A program made the position numbers and the translations under genes. A stretch of DNA of 64,000 nucleotides from positions 5,022,001-5,086,000 of the forward strand of contig NZ_CP049257.1 in the NCBI RefSeq assembly GCF_011046535.1. The letters run 5' to 3'. This document shows positions 16,716-26,350 of the stretch, in pieces (position 1 is the stretch's first letter; each line of letters begins with the position of its first letter). The notes beneath the pieces are model-generated. The model made no database searches. It saw nothing but the letters and a program-made list of their open reading frames with translations, and had not been told where the DNA came from. Source of the stretch: Nocardioides anomalus (GTDB lineage: Bacteria; Actinomycetota; Actinomycetes; Propionibacteriales; Nocardioidaceae).

Positions 16716-18799
16716 AGTCCTGCGGGTCGACCATCGTCTTGTCGACCTTGAACGGCGCCAGGTCGCGCCGGTGGAACAGGACGTACCACCCGCGCCGCTC
16801 CGATCGCCCGTGCACCTCGAAGATCGTGTACTGGCTGGCCAGGTCGAACACGTACCGCCCGCCCTGCTGCACGACCTCCAGCTGCCCCTGCCGCACGGTC
16901 AGCCGGGTCACGCTCGCACCCGCCCGGATCGCCCACACCACCACCGTCACCAGCAGCGCGATCGCCGCCAGCCCGATCGACAGCGTGTCCTGGTAGGTCA
17001 CCGCCTCCCGCACGAAGTACGCCGACCCCACCAGCCCGATCAGCAGCGCGATGGTCAGCAGCTGCCGCGACGTCCGCCTGGCCTTGAACACGTAGACGCC
17101 GGGCATCTCCGCCGCGGTGTCGGCGGGCTTGGCGGCCTTGGGGGCCTTGGGGGTCTCGGGTTGCGCGGGTGGCTCGGGTGTGGGGACGGGTGCCGGCGTG
17201 GCGGCCTGGACCGGCGCCTGGGCCGGCGTCCGGACCGGCGCCGGCTCCGGGGTGGGTGCCGGCGGGGTCTTGCGGCTGCGCAGGCCGGTGAGGCGCGTGC
17301 GGGTCGGCAGCGTCTCCTTCGGTGCGGGGGGCCGGTGGAGCGGTCGGCTCGGGCTCGGGCTCGTCTAGGGGCTCGGGCAGCGCCTCAGGCTCGGCCTCGT
17401 CGACGGGCTCGGACTCGACGACGGGCTCAGGCTCGACGAGCGCCTCGGGCTCGGGCTCGGGCTCGGGCGGAGTCTTGCGGCTGAGGAGGCCGGTGAGGCG
17501 CGTCCGGGTCGGCAGCGGCTCCTTCGCCGCGGGTGCCGCGGTCGGCTCGGGCTCGGGCTCCACGAGCGCCTCGGGCTCAGGCTCGGCGAGGACCTCGGGC
17601 TCTGGCTCGGCGAGGACCTCGGGTTCGACCACCTGCTCGGGCTCGGGCTCGATGAAAGCCTCAGGCTCGGGTGGCACCACCGCCACGGGCTCCGGCGGCA
17701 CCACCACCGGCTCCGGCGACGGAGCAGGAGGGGCGGGGACCGGCGGCGCGGCGACCGGGACCGTCGGCTGCGGGCGCTTGGTGAGGAACGAGAACGACTC
17801 CTGCGGTGCGACCGGTGCCGGCTCGGGCGCCGGCGCGGCGGGCCGCGGCCGCTGGGGGATCGGCGCACGGGCAGCGGGCACCTCGGCCCGGGGCGCCTGG
17901 ACAGGGGGCGTCTCGACGACCGCCGGTTCGACCACCGCCGGCTCGACCACCGCCGGCTCGACGGGCGCCGGCTCGACGGCGGGCTCCGGCTCCGCGGCCC
18001 GGCGCGAGGCCGGCTCGGGCGCCCGCGCGACGGCGCGCTCGAGCACCTCCTCCACCGGGAGGGCGGGCGTCGAGGGAGGCGCGGGTGCAGGGACGACCGG
18101 GGCGGGCGCGGAAGCGACCGGCGTCTCGACCACAGGCTCGGGAGCCGGCGCCGGCGCGGCCGCGCGGCGGGGGGTCCGCTGAGGAGGCGGCGGAACGGCG
18201 CGGCGCAGCACCTCCTCGAACGGCAGCATCTGCGGCGGCGGGGCGGGCGAGCGCACGGGGAGCGGGGGAGGCGTGGGTGCGGGGGCCAGGAAGGCCGGGC
18301 CGCCGAGGGCGGGGGGCGGGGCCTGCTCCTCGGTGGCGAGGTCGCTGTCGGCCTCGTGGTCCAGGGTGGGGTCGTCGCCGTGCTCGACGGGGTCGACGAA
18401 GCGGGCCTTGAGGCGCTTGAGCCGGCCCTGGCCGTCGGGGGCCTTGGGGGTGCGGGCGGCCTCCTTCTCGGCCTTCTTGCGCACCGAGCGCATGACGATC
18501 GGCTCCCAGGCCTGCGGCGCCTGGCGGTCGGCGTCGGGCGAGGCGGCGGAGGCGCCGGCGGCGGGGGAGGGGCGGCGCGCGCCGAAGCCGGACGGCGGCA
18601 CCACGCGCGCGCCGATGACCGGGTCGCGCTGGACGGCCGAGGAGGCCACGGCGGCGGTGGGCAGGCGACGGGCGGGCTGGTCGGCGGGCGTCTCGGGTCC
18701 CTCGGCCGACGGGGCGTCGGGCTTCCCCTCGTGGTGGGCCAGCCACCGACCGATGAGATCGGTCGAGTCAGCGCCCGGGCGCTGGGGGTCGGCGGCCAT
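16663..18799 (-). pseudogene. Repeat-rich membrane protein with C-terminal PH-like domain, frameshifted
   Basis: A protein of about 711 residues read in two frames. From ATG 18799 a basic N-terminus leads into a very long Pro/Glu/Ala/Val-rich low-complexity stretch ([16 protein letters not shown] repeats and three VVEPA units). The frame then breaks. Removing one base from the six-G run at 17326-17331 (C in the coding strand) restores [20 protein letters not shown], which closely repeats the earlier segment [20 protein letters not shown]. It then joins two transmembrane helices (residues [16 protein letters not shown] onward) and a C-terminal PH-like domain ending at 16663. No family name is certain. 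The low-complexity part is probably a disordered spacer. Confidence 0.75.
17915..17959. repeat. Three tandem 15-bp repeats inside the EP-rich gene
   Basis: Units of GACCACCGCCGGCTC (the first copy differs at two bases) encode the repeated VVEPA motif on the minus strand. This is one island of a longer Glu/Pro repeat tract spanning about 17340-18170, prone to slippage. Confidence 0.7.
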
Positions 18800-18931
18800 G
18801 CCGACCAAGTTACGGCGGGTCACAGGGGTGCGTGGGCGGTTTGGACAACCTCGCGGGCGAGGTCCGGATGGGCGCGTGGACCTGCGCGGATGCGGGTCGG
18901 TGTGTTTCCATGTGTGGCAGGTGAGACTGAA

Positions 18932-20725
18932 GTGACTACTGACGACGACTCGGGCGCCCAGGGCCCCCGACGACGACACGTGCTGCGTGCCGCCACGGCG
19001 ACGGTCCTCGGTGCGGGGGTCGTCACGGGGACCGGCGCGGGGGTGCTGCGCGCCCTGAACTCCTCCGACGGCAGCGCCGGCGGCCGGCTGCTCCTGCAGG
19101 CCGACGCCACCAGCGGGGTCGGCATCCTGGAGCGCGGGCTCAAGGGCCTCGGGCTCAAGGCCCAGAGCGCCAGCAGCTGGCAGACGCCGGTCCTGGACAC
19201 CTCGCTGGTGTCGATGACCGGCTTCACCTGGCGGGCCGGGACGCGGACGCCACCGCGGATCCTGGTGCGCTACCGCACCGGCGGCCGCTGGTCGCTGTGG
19301 CTGCCCGCGCCACTGCTACACGACGAGCCGGACCGCACGTCGGGCGAGGGCAACGGCAAGACCGGCACCGGCCTGGTGCTGTGCCCTGCCCTCGACCAGC
19401 CGGCCGACGGCATCCAGGTCCAGGTCAACGGCGCGCTGCCGCCCGAGCTCTCCGTCACGCTCATCCACGCCGACCGGCTGGCCGGCGACGCCCGCGTCGC
19501 GGCGGAGGCGTCGCGCTCGAGCGCCCGGGTCGTGGCGGCGAAGGCCGACACCACGCCGGTCAGTGCACCGACGATCTACTCGCGCGCGCAGTGGGGCGCC
19601 AACGAGAGCTGGCGCGACGGCGCCCCGCGCTACAACGACACGATCCTGCAGGCGCACATCCACCACAGCGCCTCGGGCAACGGCTACGCGCAGGCCGACG
19701 TACCCGCCCTGATCAGGAGCTTCTACAAGTACCACACCAAGTCGCTGGGCTGGTCCGACATCGCCTACAACTTCCTGGTCGACGCCTACGGGACGATCTG
19801 GGAGGGCCGGTACGGCGGCGTGGACCAGGCCGTCCGCGGCGCGCACACGCTCGGCTTCAACGCCTCCTCGACCGGCTTCTGCGTCATCGGCAACCTCGAC
19901 CAGGTCGCGCCGACGCAGGCCACCCTCAACTCCCTGGCCGCGCTGGCGGCGTGGAAGCTGTCGATGTACGCCCGCGACCCGCAGGGCTGGACCCAGGTCG
20001 TCTCCGAGGGCAGCGACAAGTTCCCGAGCGGCCGCACGGTCACCCTGCCGGTCATCGACGGCCACCGCGACACCAACGACACCGCGTGCCCCGGCGGCAA
20101 CCTCTACGCCCAGCTGCCCGCCCTGCGCACGGCGGCCGCCGGTGGGATCGCCGCGGCCACGCTCAAGCTCAAGCAGCCCTACGTCATCAGCGGCAAGGCC
20201 ACCCTCGGCCACACGCTCACCGTGGCCGACGGCAAGTTCAAGCCCAACACGGCCGCGGTGACCTACCAGTGGCTGCGCAACGGTACGCCGATCGCCGGCG
20301 CGGTCGCCTCGTCGTACGTCGTGGCGCCGGAGGACGTCGGCCAGACCGTCGGCGTCGTGGTCACCGGCTCGCTCCCGGGTGTCGCACCGGTCGCCCAGAG
20401 CGTCGCCGCAGACCGCGCGGCGCGGTCGATCCCGACCCTGGCCATCCGCACCCAGCGCAAGCCGGGCGGCAAGGTCATCGTGCACGTCGACGTGACGGCG
20501 CCCGGGATCGCGGTGCCCGACGGCCAGGTGCAGATCCTGCTCGGCAAGGCCCAACGCACGGTCGCGGTCAAGAAGGGCAAGGCCATCGCCCGCTTCGTGG
20601 GCGTCGACCCGGGTCGCTGGAAGGTGCGCGTGAAGTACTCCCAGGGCACCAACAGCCGCCCCGGCAAGGGCAGCGACTGGGTCCGGGTGCCCGGCAGGGG
20701 CCCGCGGGCCCGCACGTCGGCGTAG
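18932..20725 (+). CDS. Exported N-acetylmuramoyl-L-alanine amidase (PGRP/Ami_2)
   Basis: A peptidoglycan hydrolase of 597 residues that cleaves the amide between muramic acid and L-Ala. A Tat-type leader is visible: [21 protein letters not shown]. The catalytic domain lies around residues 210-390 with zinc-ligand and substrate segments [39 protein letters not shown] and [13 protein letters not shown]. The C-terminal 200 residues contain Ig-like wall-binding modules ([26 protein letters not shown]), common in actinobacterial surface enzymes. The start is GTG with only a weak ribosome site, so it is moderately certain. Confidence 0.9.
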   Translation: MTTDDDSGAQGPRRRHVLRAATATVLGAGVVTGTGAGVLRALNSSDGSAGGRLLLQADATSGVGILERGLKGLGLKAQSASSWQTPVLDTSLVSMTGFTWRAGTRTPPRILVRYRTGGRWSLWLPAPLLHDEPDRTSGEGNGKTGTGLVLCPALDQPADGIQVQVNGALPPELSVTLIHADRLAGDARVAAEASRSSARVVAAKADTTPVSAPTIYSRAQWGANESWRDGAPRYNDTILQAHIHHSASGNGYAQADVPALIRSFYKYHTKSLGWSDIAYNFLVDAYGTIWEGRYGGVDQAVRGAHTLGFNASSTGFCVIGNLDQVAPTQATLNSLAALAAWKLSMYARDPQGWTQVVSEGSDKFPSGRTVTLPVIDGHRDTNDTACPGGNLYAQLPALRTAAAGGIAAATLKLKQPYVISGKATLGHTLTVADGKFKPNTAAVTYQWLRNGTPIAGAVASSYVVAPEDVGQTVGVVVTGSLPGVAPVAQSVAADRAARSIPTLAIRTQRKPGGKVIVHVDVTAPGIAVPDGQVQILLGKAQRTVAVKKGKAIARFVGVDPGRWKVRVKYSQGTNSRPGKGSDWVRVPGRGPRARTSA

Positions 20726-20738
20726 CGCCGCCCGGAAA

Positions 20739-20788
20739 CAGAAGAACCCGCAGGACGCGTCCCTGAGGCGTCCGGCGGGCTGCTTCTG
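20739..20788 (+). terminator. Long hairpin after the amidase gene
   Basis: Nested paired blocks CAGAAG/CTTCTG, CCCGC/GCGGG and GGACGC/GCGTCC form a 50-nt hairpin 13 bp past the amidase stop, likely its terminator. On the opposite strand it is followed by TTCTTCTGTTTCC, so it could also end leftward transcription. Confidence 0.65.
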
Positions 20789-20796
20789 ACTCTGGT

Positions 20797-20875
20797 GAGC
20801 CCGATCGACGTCAACCCCCGAAGACGACGAGCTGGGCTCCACCCGGTGCCGACCACCCCCGTGGGAACGGCTCCG
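20797..20875 (+). ncRNA. Possible structured RNA with two C-rich hairpin loops
   Basis: Two adjacent hairpins. The first is closed by GAGCCC/GGGCTC (20797-20802, 20834-20839) and CGACGTC/GACGACG around loop AACCCCCGAA. The second is GCCG/CGGC plus CCAC/GTGG around loop CCCC (20848-20871). C-rich loops on two neighbouring stems recall the actinobacterial 6C RNA motif, which normally has at least six C per loop; here there are five in a row in each. The region lacks any reading frame. The identification is a guess from structure only. Confidence 0.25.
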
Positions 20876-21017
20876 AGAAGAACGTTAGGGCCGGGCGGGG
20901 CACGCCGCGTCCTCGCTCGAGACACACCGAGGTAACAGTCCGCATCCAAGCCGGGCTCACGGTCCAGACCAGCGCGACGGCGTGCTGGGTTCGCGGCCCC
21001 GAGGGGGCGAGGAGGCG

Positions 21018-21236
21018 CTAGGCCTCCGGGTCCTCGGGGTGGCGCCGCTTGCGGTCGAGGTCGCGCAGGAAGTCCTCGTCGTCGTCCGGGGCGACCGGGC
21101 GGGCCGGTGGACGCTGTGGGCGCTGGGTCCGCTGGCCTCGGGGTGCGGGGCGCGCCACGCCGCGGCGCTCGATGACGCGGACCAGGGCGTACGTCACGGC
21201 CGCGAAGAGCAGCACCACCAGCAGGACCTTGAGCAC
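21018..21236 (-). CDS. Small single-pass membrane protein
   Basis: A 72-residue protein of unknown function. One N-terminal transmembrane helix (MLKVLLVVLLFAAVTYALVRVI) is followed by a basic Arg/Pro/Gln linker and an acidic-basic C-terminus (DDDEDFLRDLDRKRRHPED). Small proteins of this build are frequent near menA in related actinobacteria. The ATG is close to the divergent DUF4229 gene (57 bp). Confidence 0.65.
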   Translation of the reverse strand: MLKVLLVVLLFAAVTYALVRVIERRGVARPAPRGQRTQRPQRPPARPVAPDDDEDFLRDLDRKRRHPEDPEA

Positions 21237-21281
21237 ACGCCCAGCCTAAGGCGCACCGGCAAACCCCGCGCCGGGACTCCG

Positions 21282-21287
21282 TACCCT
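21282..21287 (+). promoter_or_regulatory. -10 box for the DUF4229 gene
   Basis: TACCCT lies 6 nt upstream of GTG 21294, matching the leaderless arrangement seen repeatedly in this window. Confidence 0.45.
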
Positions 21288-21293
21288 GGGGGC

Positions 21294-21560
21294 GTGAAGG
21301 AGTTCGTCGTCTACACCGGGCTGCGGCTGCTGCTGTTCGCCGCGACCTTCGGCATCGTGGTCGGGGTGTGGACGGCCGTGGGCGACTCGGCCAACATCTT
21401 CGTCGCGGTCATCGCCGCCTTCGTGGTCAGCGGCCTCGGCTCCTACTTCCTGCTGGACCGGCAGCGCGAGGCGCTGGCCCGTCACGTCGAGGCGCGTGCG
21501 TCCCGCGCGGCCGCCGCGTTCGAGCAGCGGCGGGCCAGGGAGGACGCCGAGTCCGACTAG
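21294..21560 (+). CDS. DUF4229-type small membrane protein
   Basis: An 88-residue protein with two transmembrane helices (YTGLRLLLFAATFGIVVGVWTAV and IFVAVIAAFVVSGLGSYFLL) and a charged, helical C-terminal tail (DRQREALARHVEARASRAAAAFEQRRARE). This matches the actinobacterial DUF4229 family, whose function is unknown and which is commonly linked to menA. The stop overlaps the stop of the small gene on the opposite strand. Confidence 0.75.
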   Translation: MKEFVVYTGLRLLLFAATFGIVVGVWTAVGDSANIFVAVIAAFVVSGLGSYFLLDRQREALARHVEARASRAAAAFEQRRAREDAESD

Positions 21561-21694
21561 CGCCGGCGGCGGTTGAGCTGGCGGTCGATGCGCGACTCGG
21601 ACTGGCCGAGGAGCTTGGCCAGCAGCGGCACCCGCATCCGCCACACCACGACCGCGGCCACGACGATCGCCACGATGATCAGCAGGGTCAGCAT
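21557..21694 (-). CDS. 45-residue membrane microprotein
   Basis: A short gene between DUF4229 and menA. The predicted product begins MLTLLIIVAIVVAAVVVW, a single transmembrane helix, followed by RMRVPLLAKLLGQSESRIDRQLNRRRR, a basic tail rich in Arg. The reading frame starts at ATG 21694 and stops at TAG 21557-21559, overlapping the DUF4229 stop. The coherent hydrophobic-then-basic layout and tight fit between neighbours support a real gene; the family is not recognised. Confidence 0.6.
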   Translation of the reverse strand: MLTLLIIVAIVVAAVVVWRMRVPLLAKLLGQSESRIDRQLNRRRR

Positions 21695-21725
21695 GCTCCG
21701 AGGCTAGCCCGCGCGCCCAGGGTCG

Positions 21726-22601
21726 CTACCCGACCAGCAGCAGCGGTACGCCGACCAGCGCGGCCCACACCAGCTCGGCCAGGCCCGTCGACTGCAGCAC
21801 CGGGATGAGCGCCGGACCGACCGCCCCCGACAGCACGGTGCAGACCCCGCGCAGCGCCGGGACCAGGAAGCCGAGCCCGAGCAGCGCCCACCACGACGTG
21901 GAGACGGCCACCGCGACGCAGGCCACGACCGCGGCCGCGACGAGCAGCGCGTAGAGCCCGCGCGTGCGGTCCGGGCCGAGCAGGACCGCGAGGGTGCGCT
22001 TGCCGGCCACGGTGTCGGTGGGGATGTCGCGCAGGTTGTTGGCCACGAGGATCGCGCAGGCCAGCGCGCCGACGCCGACCGCGGCGTACAGCGCGGGGAG
22101 GTCGAAGGACTCGGTCTGCACGTACGTCGTCCCGAGCACCGCGACGAGCCCGAAGAACACGAAGACCATCACCTCGCCCAGGCCGAGGTAGCCGTAGGGC
22201 CGCGCGCCGCCGGTGTAGAACCACGCGGCGAGGACGCAGACCAGGCCGACGGCGACCAGCCACCACGCGGTCGTCGCGGCCAGCACCAGGCCGGCCACGC
22301 CGGCCACGGCGAAGGCCAGGAACGCCGCCCGCTTCACGGCGCCGGGCGTCGCGGCACCGGAGCCGACGAGCCGCATCGGGCCGACGCGATCGGCGTCGGT
22401 GCCGCGGATGCCGTCGGAGTAGTCGTTGGCGTAGTTGACCGCGACCTGCAGGGCCAGGCTCACGACGAGCGCGAGCAGCGCCTTCCACCAGACCGCGTGG
22501 TCGACGTACGCCGCGACGCCGGTGCCGGCGAGCACCGGCGAGACCGCTGCGGGGAGGGTCCGGGGCCGCGCGCCGGCGACCCACTGACCGGGAGTTGCCA
22601 C
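21726..22601 (-). CDS. menA: 1,4-dihydroxy-2-naphthoate polyprenyltransferase
   Basis: Joins the polyprenyl chain to dihydroxynaphthoate in the membrane to make demethylmenaquinone. It is a 291-residue UbiA-superfamily protein with about eight or nine helices. The first Asp-rich motif is [14 protein letters not shown] (from Asn59) and the second [16 protein letters not shown]; both bind the Mg-diphosphate of the prenyl donor. It lies about 1.3 kb from the menE-menC-menD cluster, which is transcribed in the opposite direction. The polyprenyl synthase at 61981-62988 probably makes its donor. Confidence 0.93.
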   Translation of the reverse strand: MATPGQWVAGARPRTLPAAVSPVLAGTGVAAYVDHAVWWKALLALVVSLALQVAVNYANDYSDGIRGTDADRVGPMRLVGSGAATPGAVKRAAFLAFAVAGVAGLVLAATTAWWLVAVGLVCVLAAWFYTGGARPYGYLGLGEVMVFVFFGLVAVLGTTYVQTESFDLPALYAAVGVGALACAILVANNLRDIPTDTVAGKRTLAVLLGPDRTRGLYALLVAAAVVACVAVAVSTSWWALLGLGFLVPALRGVCTVLSGAVGPALIPVLQSTGLAELVWAALVGVPLLLVG

Positions 22602-22611
22602 GAGGGGTGAT

Positions 22612-23868
22612 TCAAGCAGGCTGCGGGTCCACCGCCGAGTCGCGGGCGAGGAACCGTTGTGCCGCGCGTGACGTGGGACCCATGCCGAGCGTGGCCAGCA
22701 CCACGATGCCGGCGATGACGATCCAGCCGGGCGCGCCCCACTCGATGGCCAGGAAGGTGTAGGCCGCCGGCGCCCACACCTCGCCGAGCGTGCTGCCGAG
22801 ACTGGCCGCGCCCTGGTACTCGCCGAGCCGCTCGGGGTCGGACAGCTCGGCGAGGAAGCCCCAGTGCGAGGCGGACTGGAACAGCTCCGCGCCGGTCACG
22901 GTGACGTGGCCGAGCCAGACCAGGGCGATGGTCACCCAGCCGATGGTGTCGTGGGTGACGAGCACGACCAGGCAGGAGAGCACGAAGAAGCCGGCGCTGA
23001 TCCGGGCCGCGCGCAGTGAGCGGTCGACCGAGTCCACGCCGCGCGCCGCCGCGACCTGCAGGAGCACCGCCATGACGGTGTTGGTCCCGAAGAGCCAGGC
23101 CAGCAGCACGCGCGGGGCGTCGGTCTCCTGGACCAGCCAGAGCGGGATGACGACGTTGAGCAGCACCTGGTTGGTGCCGAGCACGCCGTCGCAGACGTTG
23201 AGCAGGACGAAGCCGCGGTTGCGCAGGGCGCTGCCGCGGGCGGGCTGGTCGTCGACCGCCCGCTCCACGGCGTGGGCCGCGGCCGGCAGCCGGGTGACGA
23301 AGAAGGCGTTGGCGGCGAGGACGACGGCGGTGAAGACCGGGACCGCGCGCACCAGGTCGTCGTTGTCGAAGGCCAGCGCGATGCCGCTGAAGAGGGCGCC
23401 GAGGGTGAAGCCGAGGTTGAGCGCGGAGCGGCGGAAGGCCTGCGACTGGACCCGCTCCTCGCGCGGGAACGCCGCGAGGGAGTACGCGCCGGCCCCGGAC
23501 CACCCGGCCACCTCGACCAGGCTCAGCGCCACCATCATCACGAGGAAGGCCGCGAACCCCTCGATGAACGGCCACGCGGCGTAGAGCGCGGCGCTCCCGG
23601 TCGCCCCCAGGGCCCACATCCGCTGGGCGCCCACCCGGTCCACGAGCCGGCCGAGCGGCACCGACAGGAGGAACTTGAACAGCCCGGCCACGGTGATGCC
23701 GATGCCGACCTGACCGGCGCTCAGGCCCACGATCTGGGTGAAGAAGACAGCGCTGCCGGTGATGAAGGTGCCCTCGCCGACCGCGAAGAGCACCGACTGC
23801 GCGGCCAGTCGCCGCGTGAGGGGGTTCGACGGCAGGATGCTGCCAAGGTGCCCGGACACGAGGGGCAT
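22612..23868 (-). CDS. MFS transporter
   Basis: A 418-residue major facilitator protein with about 12 hydrophobic helices. The loop 2-3 signature is visible as [18 protein letters not shown], and [24 protein letters not shown] follows. The substrate is not predictable; it most resembles drug or small-molecule efflux carriers. It ends 10 bp before menA on the same strand, so the two may be co-transcribed, but the gene is not a known menaquinone enzyme. It is divergent from menE across only 28 bp. Confidence 0.85.
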   Translation of the reverse strand: MPLVSGHLGSILPSNPLTRRLAAQSVLFAVGEGTFITGSAVFFTQIVGLSAGQVGIGITVAGLFKFLLSVPLGRLVDRVGAQRMWALGATGSAALYAAWPFIEGFAAFLVMMVALSLVEVAGWSGAGAYSLAAFPREERVQSQAFRRSALNLGFTLGALFSGIALAFDNDDLVRAVPVFTAVVLAANAFFVTRLPAAAHAVERAVDDQPARGSALRNRGFVLLNVCDGVLGTNQVLLNVVIPLWLVQETDAPRVLLAWLFGTNTVMAVLLQVAAARGVDSVDRSLRAARISAGFFVLSCLVVLVTHDTIGWVTIALVWLGHVTVTGAELFQSASHWGFLAELSDPERLGEYQGAASLGSTLGEVWAPAAYTFLAIEWGAPGWIVIAGIVVLATLGMGPTSRAAQRFLARDSAVDPQPA

Positions 23869-23883
23869 CAGACCACGCGGGGA

Positions 23884-23889
23884 TACGGT
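23884..23889 (+). promoter_or_regulatory. -10 box for menE
   Basis: TACGGT lies 7 nt upstream of GTG 23897, the first codon of menE, in the 28-bp gap between divergent genes. No ribosome-binding site is present, supporting a leaderless message. Confidence 0.4.
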
Positions 23890-23896
23890 CCGTCAC

Positions 23897-24901
23897 GTGG
23901 AGCTGCGGGGGACGACGCCGGAGGTCGTGACCGCGCTGAGCGCCTGGGTCTCCGCGTCCGACGACGAGCCGCTGGTCGTGGAGACGTCCGGCTCGACCGG
24001 CCGACCCAAGCGGGTGGTGCTGTCGCGGCGGGCCGTGCTGGCCTCGGTGCGCGCGACCGCCCGGCGGCTGGGCGGGGAGGGGCGGTGGCTGCTGGCCCTG
24101 CCCGCGGCGTACGTCGCCGGCGCGCAGGTCGTGTGCCGCTCGGTCGTGGCCGGGGAGCCGCCGGTGCTGCTCGAGGAGCACGGCTCGTTCGCCGAGGCCG
24201 CGGCCGGCGTGGACTTCGTCTCGCTGGTGCCGACCCAGCTGGTCCGGATGCTGGAGGTGTCCGAGGAGGTCGACGCGCTGCGCTCGCTGCACACCGTGCT
24301 GCTGGGTGGCGGGCCGATCGACCCGGCCCTGCGTGCCCGGGCGGCCGGGGCGGGCGTGCGCGTCGTCGCGACCTACGGCTCGGCCGAGACCGCGGGCGGC
24401 TGCGTGTACGACGGCGTCGCGCTCGACGGCGTCGCGCTGGCCACCGAGGCCGACGGGCGGCTGCGGGTGGCGGGACCGACGCTGTTCGAGGGCTACGACG
24501 GCGACCCCGAGCTGACCGCGCGGGTGCTGGTCGACGGGTGGTTCCGCACCGAGGACGCGGCGCGCATCGACGAGGACGGCCGGCTCCAGGTCCTGGGCCG
24601 GCTGGACGACGTGGTGGTCACCGGGGGCGTCAACGTGCCCGCGCCCGTGGTGGCCCGCCGGCTGCGGATGCACCCGGCCGTGCGGGAGGCCGAGGTGCTC
24701 GGCGTACCGGACGAGGAGTGGGGCAACCGGCTGGTCGCCTTCGTGGTCGGTGACCTCGCGCTCGAGGACGCGCGGGCGTGGGTGGCCGAGGCGCACCCGC
24801 GCTCGTGGGCGCCGCGGCAGCTGGTCGCCCTCGAGGCGCTGCCGCTGCTGGGCAACGGCAAGGTGGACCGGCTGCGGTTGGCGGCCCTGGCCGGGTCGTA
24901 G
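23897..24901 (+). CDS. menE: o-Succinylbenzoate-CoA ligase
   Basis: Adenylates o-succinylbenzoate and forms its CoA thioester. It is a 334-residue ANL-superfamily enzyme, short as usual for actinobacterial MenE. Seen are the P-loop-like TSGSTGRPK (30-38), YGSAETAGG, DGWFRTEDAARIDEDG and LGRLDDVVVTGG (hinge), and the C-terminal catalytic Lys in LGNGKVDR. Start GTG 23897 is preferred because it begins the conserved region and is preceded by a -10 at leaderless distance. It is followed 10 bp later by menC. Confidence 0.92.
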   Translation: MELRGTTPEVVTALSAWVSASDDEPLVVETSGSTGRPKRVVLSRRAVLASVRATARRLGGEGRWLLALPAAYVAGAQVVCRSVVAGEPPVLLEEHGSFAEAAAGVDFVSLVPTQLVRMLEVSEEVDALRSLHTVLLGGGPIDPALRARAAGAGVRVVATYGSAETAGGCVYDGVALDGVALATEADGRLRVAGPTLFEGYDGDPELTARVLVDGWFRTEDAARIDEDGRLQVLGRLDDVVVTGGVNVPAPVVARRLRMHPAVREAEVLGVPDEEWGNRLVAFVVGDLALEDARAWVAEAHPRSWAPRQLVALEALPLLGNGKVDRLRLAALAGS

Positions 24902-24911
24902 GTTGAGGCGC

Positions 24912-25862
24912 GTGAGCGAGACCCGGGTGTACGCCGTGGCGCTGCACCACCGGTTCCGGGGCATCACGGTGCGCGAGGGGATGCTGCTGCGCGGCGAGGC
25001 CGGGTGGGGCGAGTGGAGCCCGTTCCTGGAGTACGAGCCCGCCGTGGCCGAGCCCTGGCTCCGCGCGGCCGAGGAGGCCGCGGCGGGCGACTGGCCCGCG
25101 CCGGTGCGCTCCTCGGTGCCGGTGAACGTCACCGTGCCCGCCGTACAAGCGTCGCGGGCGCACGCGATCGTCACCGCCGGTGGCTGCACCACGGCCAAGG
25201 TCAAGGTGGCCGAGCCCGGCCAGACGCTGGCCGACGACCAGGCCCGGCTCGAGGCGGTGCGCGACGCGCTCGGCCCGTCCGGGCGGGTGCGGATCGACGC
25301 CAACGGCGCCTGGTCGGTCGACGAGGCGGTCGCCGCCATCCCGGTGCTGGACCGCTCCGCGGGCGGGCTGGAGTACGTCGAGCAGCCGTGCACCACCGTC
25401 GACGAGCTCGCCACCGTGCGCCGCGCGGTGTCCGTGCCCATCGCCGCCGACGAGTCGATCCGGCGGGTCGCCGACCCCTACCTGGTCCGCGACCGGGAGG
25501 CCGCCGACATCGCCGTGCTCAAGGTCCAGCCACTCGGCGGGGTCCGCGCGTGCCTGCGCATCGCCGAGGAGATCGGCCTGCCCGTGGTCGTGTCCTCGGC
25601 GCTGGAGACGTCGGTCGGCATCGCCGCCGGGGTCGCGCTGGCCGCGGCGCTGCCCTCGCTGCCGTACGCCTGCGGGCTGGCGACGGTCCAGCTGCTCACC
25701 GCCGACGTGGTGGGCGAGCCGCTGCTGCCCGTCGACGGTGCGCTGCCCGTGCGCCGCCCGGCCGTCGACCCGCACGCGCTCGACATCCTGGGCGCGTCCG
25801 CCGACCGGGTCGCGCACTGGGAGGCGCGGCTGGCCGCGTGCCGGGCGGTGGCCGCCTCGTGA
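24912..25862 (+). CDS. menC: o-Succinylbenzoate synthase
   Basis: Dehydrates SHCHC to o-succinylbenzoate. It is a 316-residue enolase-superfamily enzyme. Active-site residues are all in place: KVK at 96-98 (general acid/base), metal ligands Asp129, Glu157 and Asp180, and Lys204 on the opposite face. GTG start. The stop overlaps the GTG of menD by 4 nt (GTGA), so translation is probably coupled. Confidence 0.93.
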   Translation: MSETRVYAVALHHRFRGITVREGMLLRGEAGWGEWSPFLEYEPAVAEPWLRAAEEAAAGDWPAPVRSSVPVNVTVPAVQASRAHAIVTAGGCTTAKVKVAEPGQTLADDQARLEAVRDALGPSGRVRIDANGAWSVDEAVAAIPVLDRSAGGLEYVEQPCTTVDELATVRRAVSVPIAADESIRRVADPYLVRDREAADIAVLKVQPLGGVRACLRIAEEIGLPVVVSSALETSVGIAAGVALAAALPSLPYACGLATVQLLTADVVGEPLLPVDGALPVRRPAVDPHALDILGASADRVAHWEARLAACRAVAAS

Positions 25863-26350
25863 GCGCGACGGCCGTGGCACGGTCGGTGGTGACGGCACTG
25901 GTCGCGGCGGGAGTCCGGGAGGTGGTCCTCGCGCCCGGCTCGCGCAACGCGCCGCTGGCCTTCGCGGTCTTCGACGCCGCCGAGGCCGGGCTGCTGCGGC
26001 TGCACACGCGCATCGACGAGCGGACCGCCGGCTTCCTCGCGCTCGGACTGACCAAGGGCGGCTCGCGGGCGGCCGTCGTGTGCACCTCCGGGACGGCCGT
26101 GGCCAACCTGCACCCGGCCGTGCTGGAGGCCTGCCACGCCCGCGTGGCGCTGGTCGCGGTCACCGCCGACCGGCCCGCGCGGCTGCGCGGCACCGACGCC
26201 AACCAGACCACCGACCAGGTCGGGGTGTTCGGGCCGCTGGTGCCGACGGTCGACGTGTCCGCCGAGCTGTCCTCGGTCGCGGACGGGCTCGTGCACCTCA
26301 ACGTCCAGCTCGACGACCCGCTCGTGCCCGCGGACCGGTGGGTGCCGTGA
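25859..26350 (+). CDS. menD: MenD N-terminal part (PYR domain), SEPHCHC synthase
   Basis: The first 163 residues of 2-succinyl-5-enolpyruvyl-6-hydroxy-3-cyclohexene-1-carboxylate synthase. It holds the PYR domain with the ThDP-activating Glu54 in [13 protein letters not shown], plus [19 protein letters not shown] and DANQTTDQ. It ends at TGA 26348-26350, exactly overlapping GTG 26347 of the second part (GTGA). The tail between FGPLV and DDPLVP is about 25-30 residues shorter than in the mycobacterial enzyme. Either one base is missing near the GGG at 26340-26342, or the enzyme is genuinely made as two chains. Confidence 0.85.
   Translation: MSATAVARSVVTALVAAGVREVVLAPGSRNAPLAFAVFDAAEAGLLRLHTRIDERTAGFLALGLTKGGSRAAVVCTSGTAVANLHPAVLEACHARVALVAVTADRPARLRGTDANQTTDQVGVFGPLVPTVDVSAELSSVADGLVHLNVQLDDPLVPADRWVP

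Noticed and set aside
17322..18182. Plus-strand Gly/Ser-rich frame
   Set aside because: It is the antisense of the Glu/Pro repeat tract; the sense strand has a coherent start, repeats and C-terminal domain.
20726..21017. tmRNA, RNase P RNA or SRP RNA
   Set aside because: None of their conserved cores or a tRNA-like 3' end could be seen on either strand.
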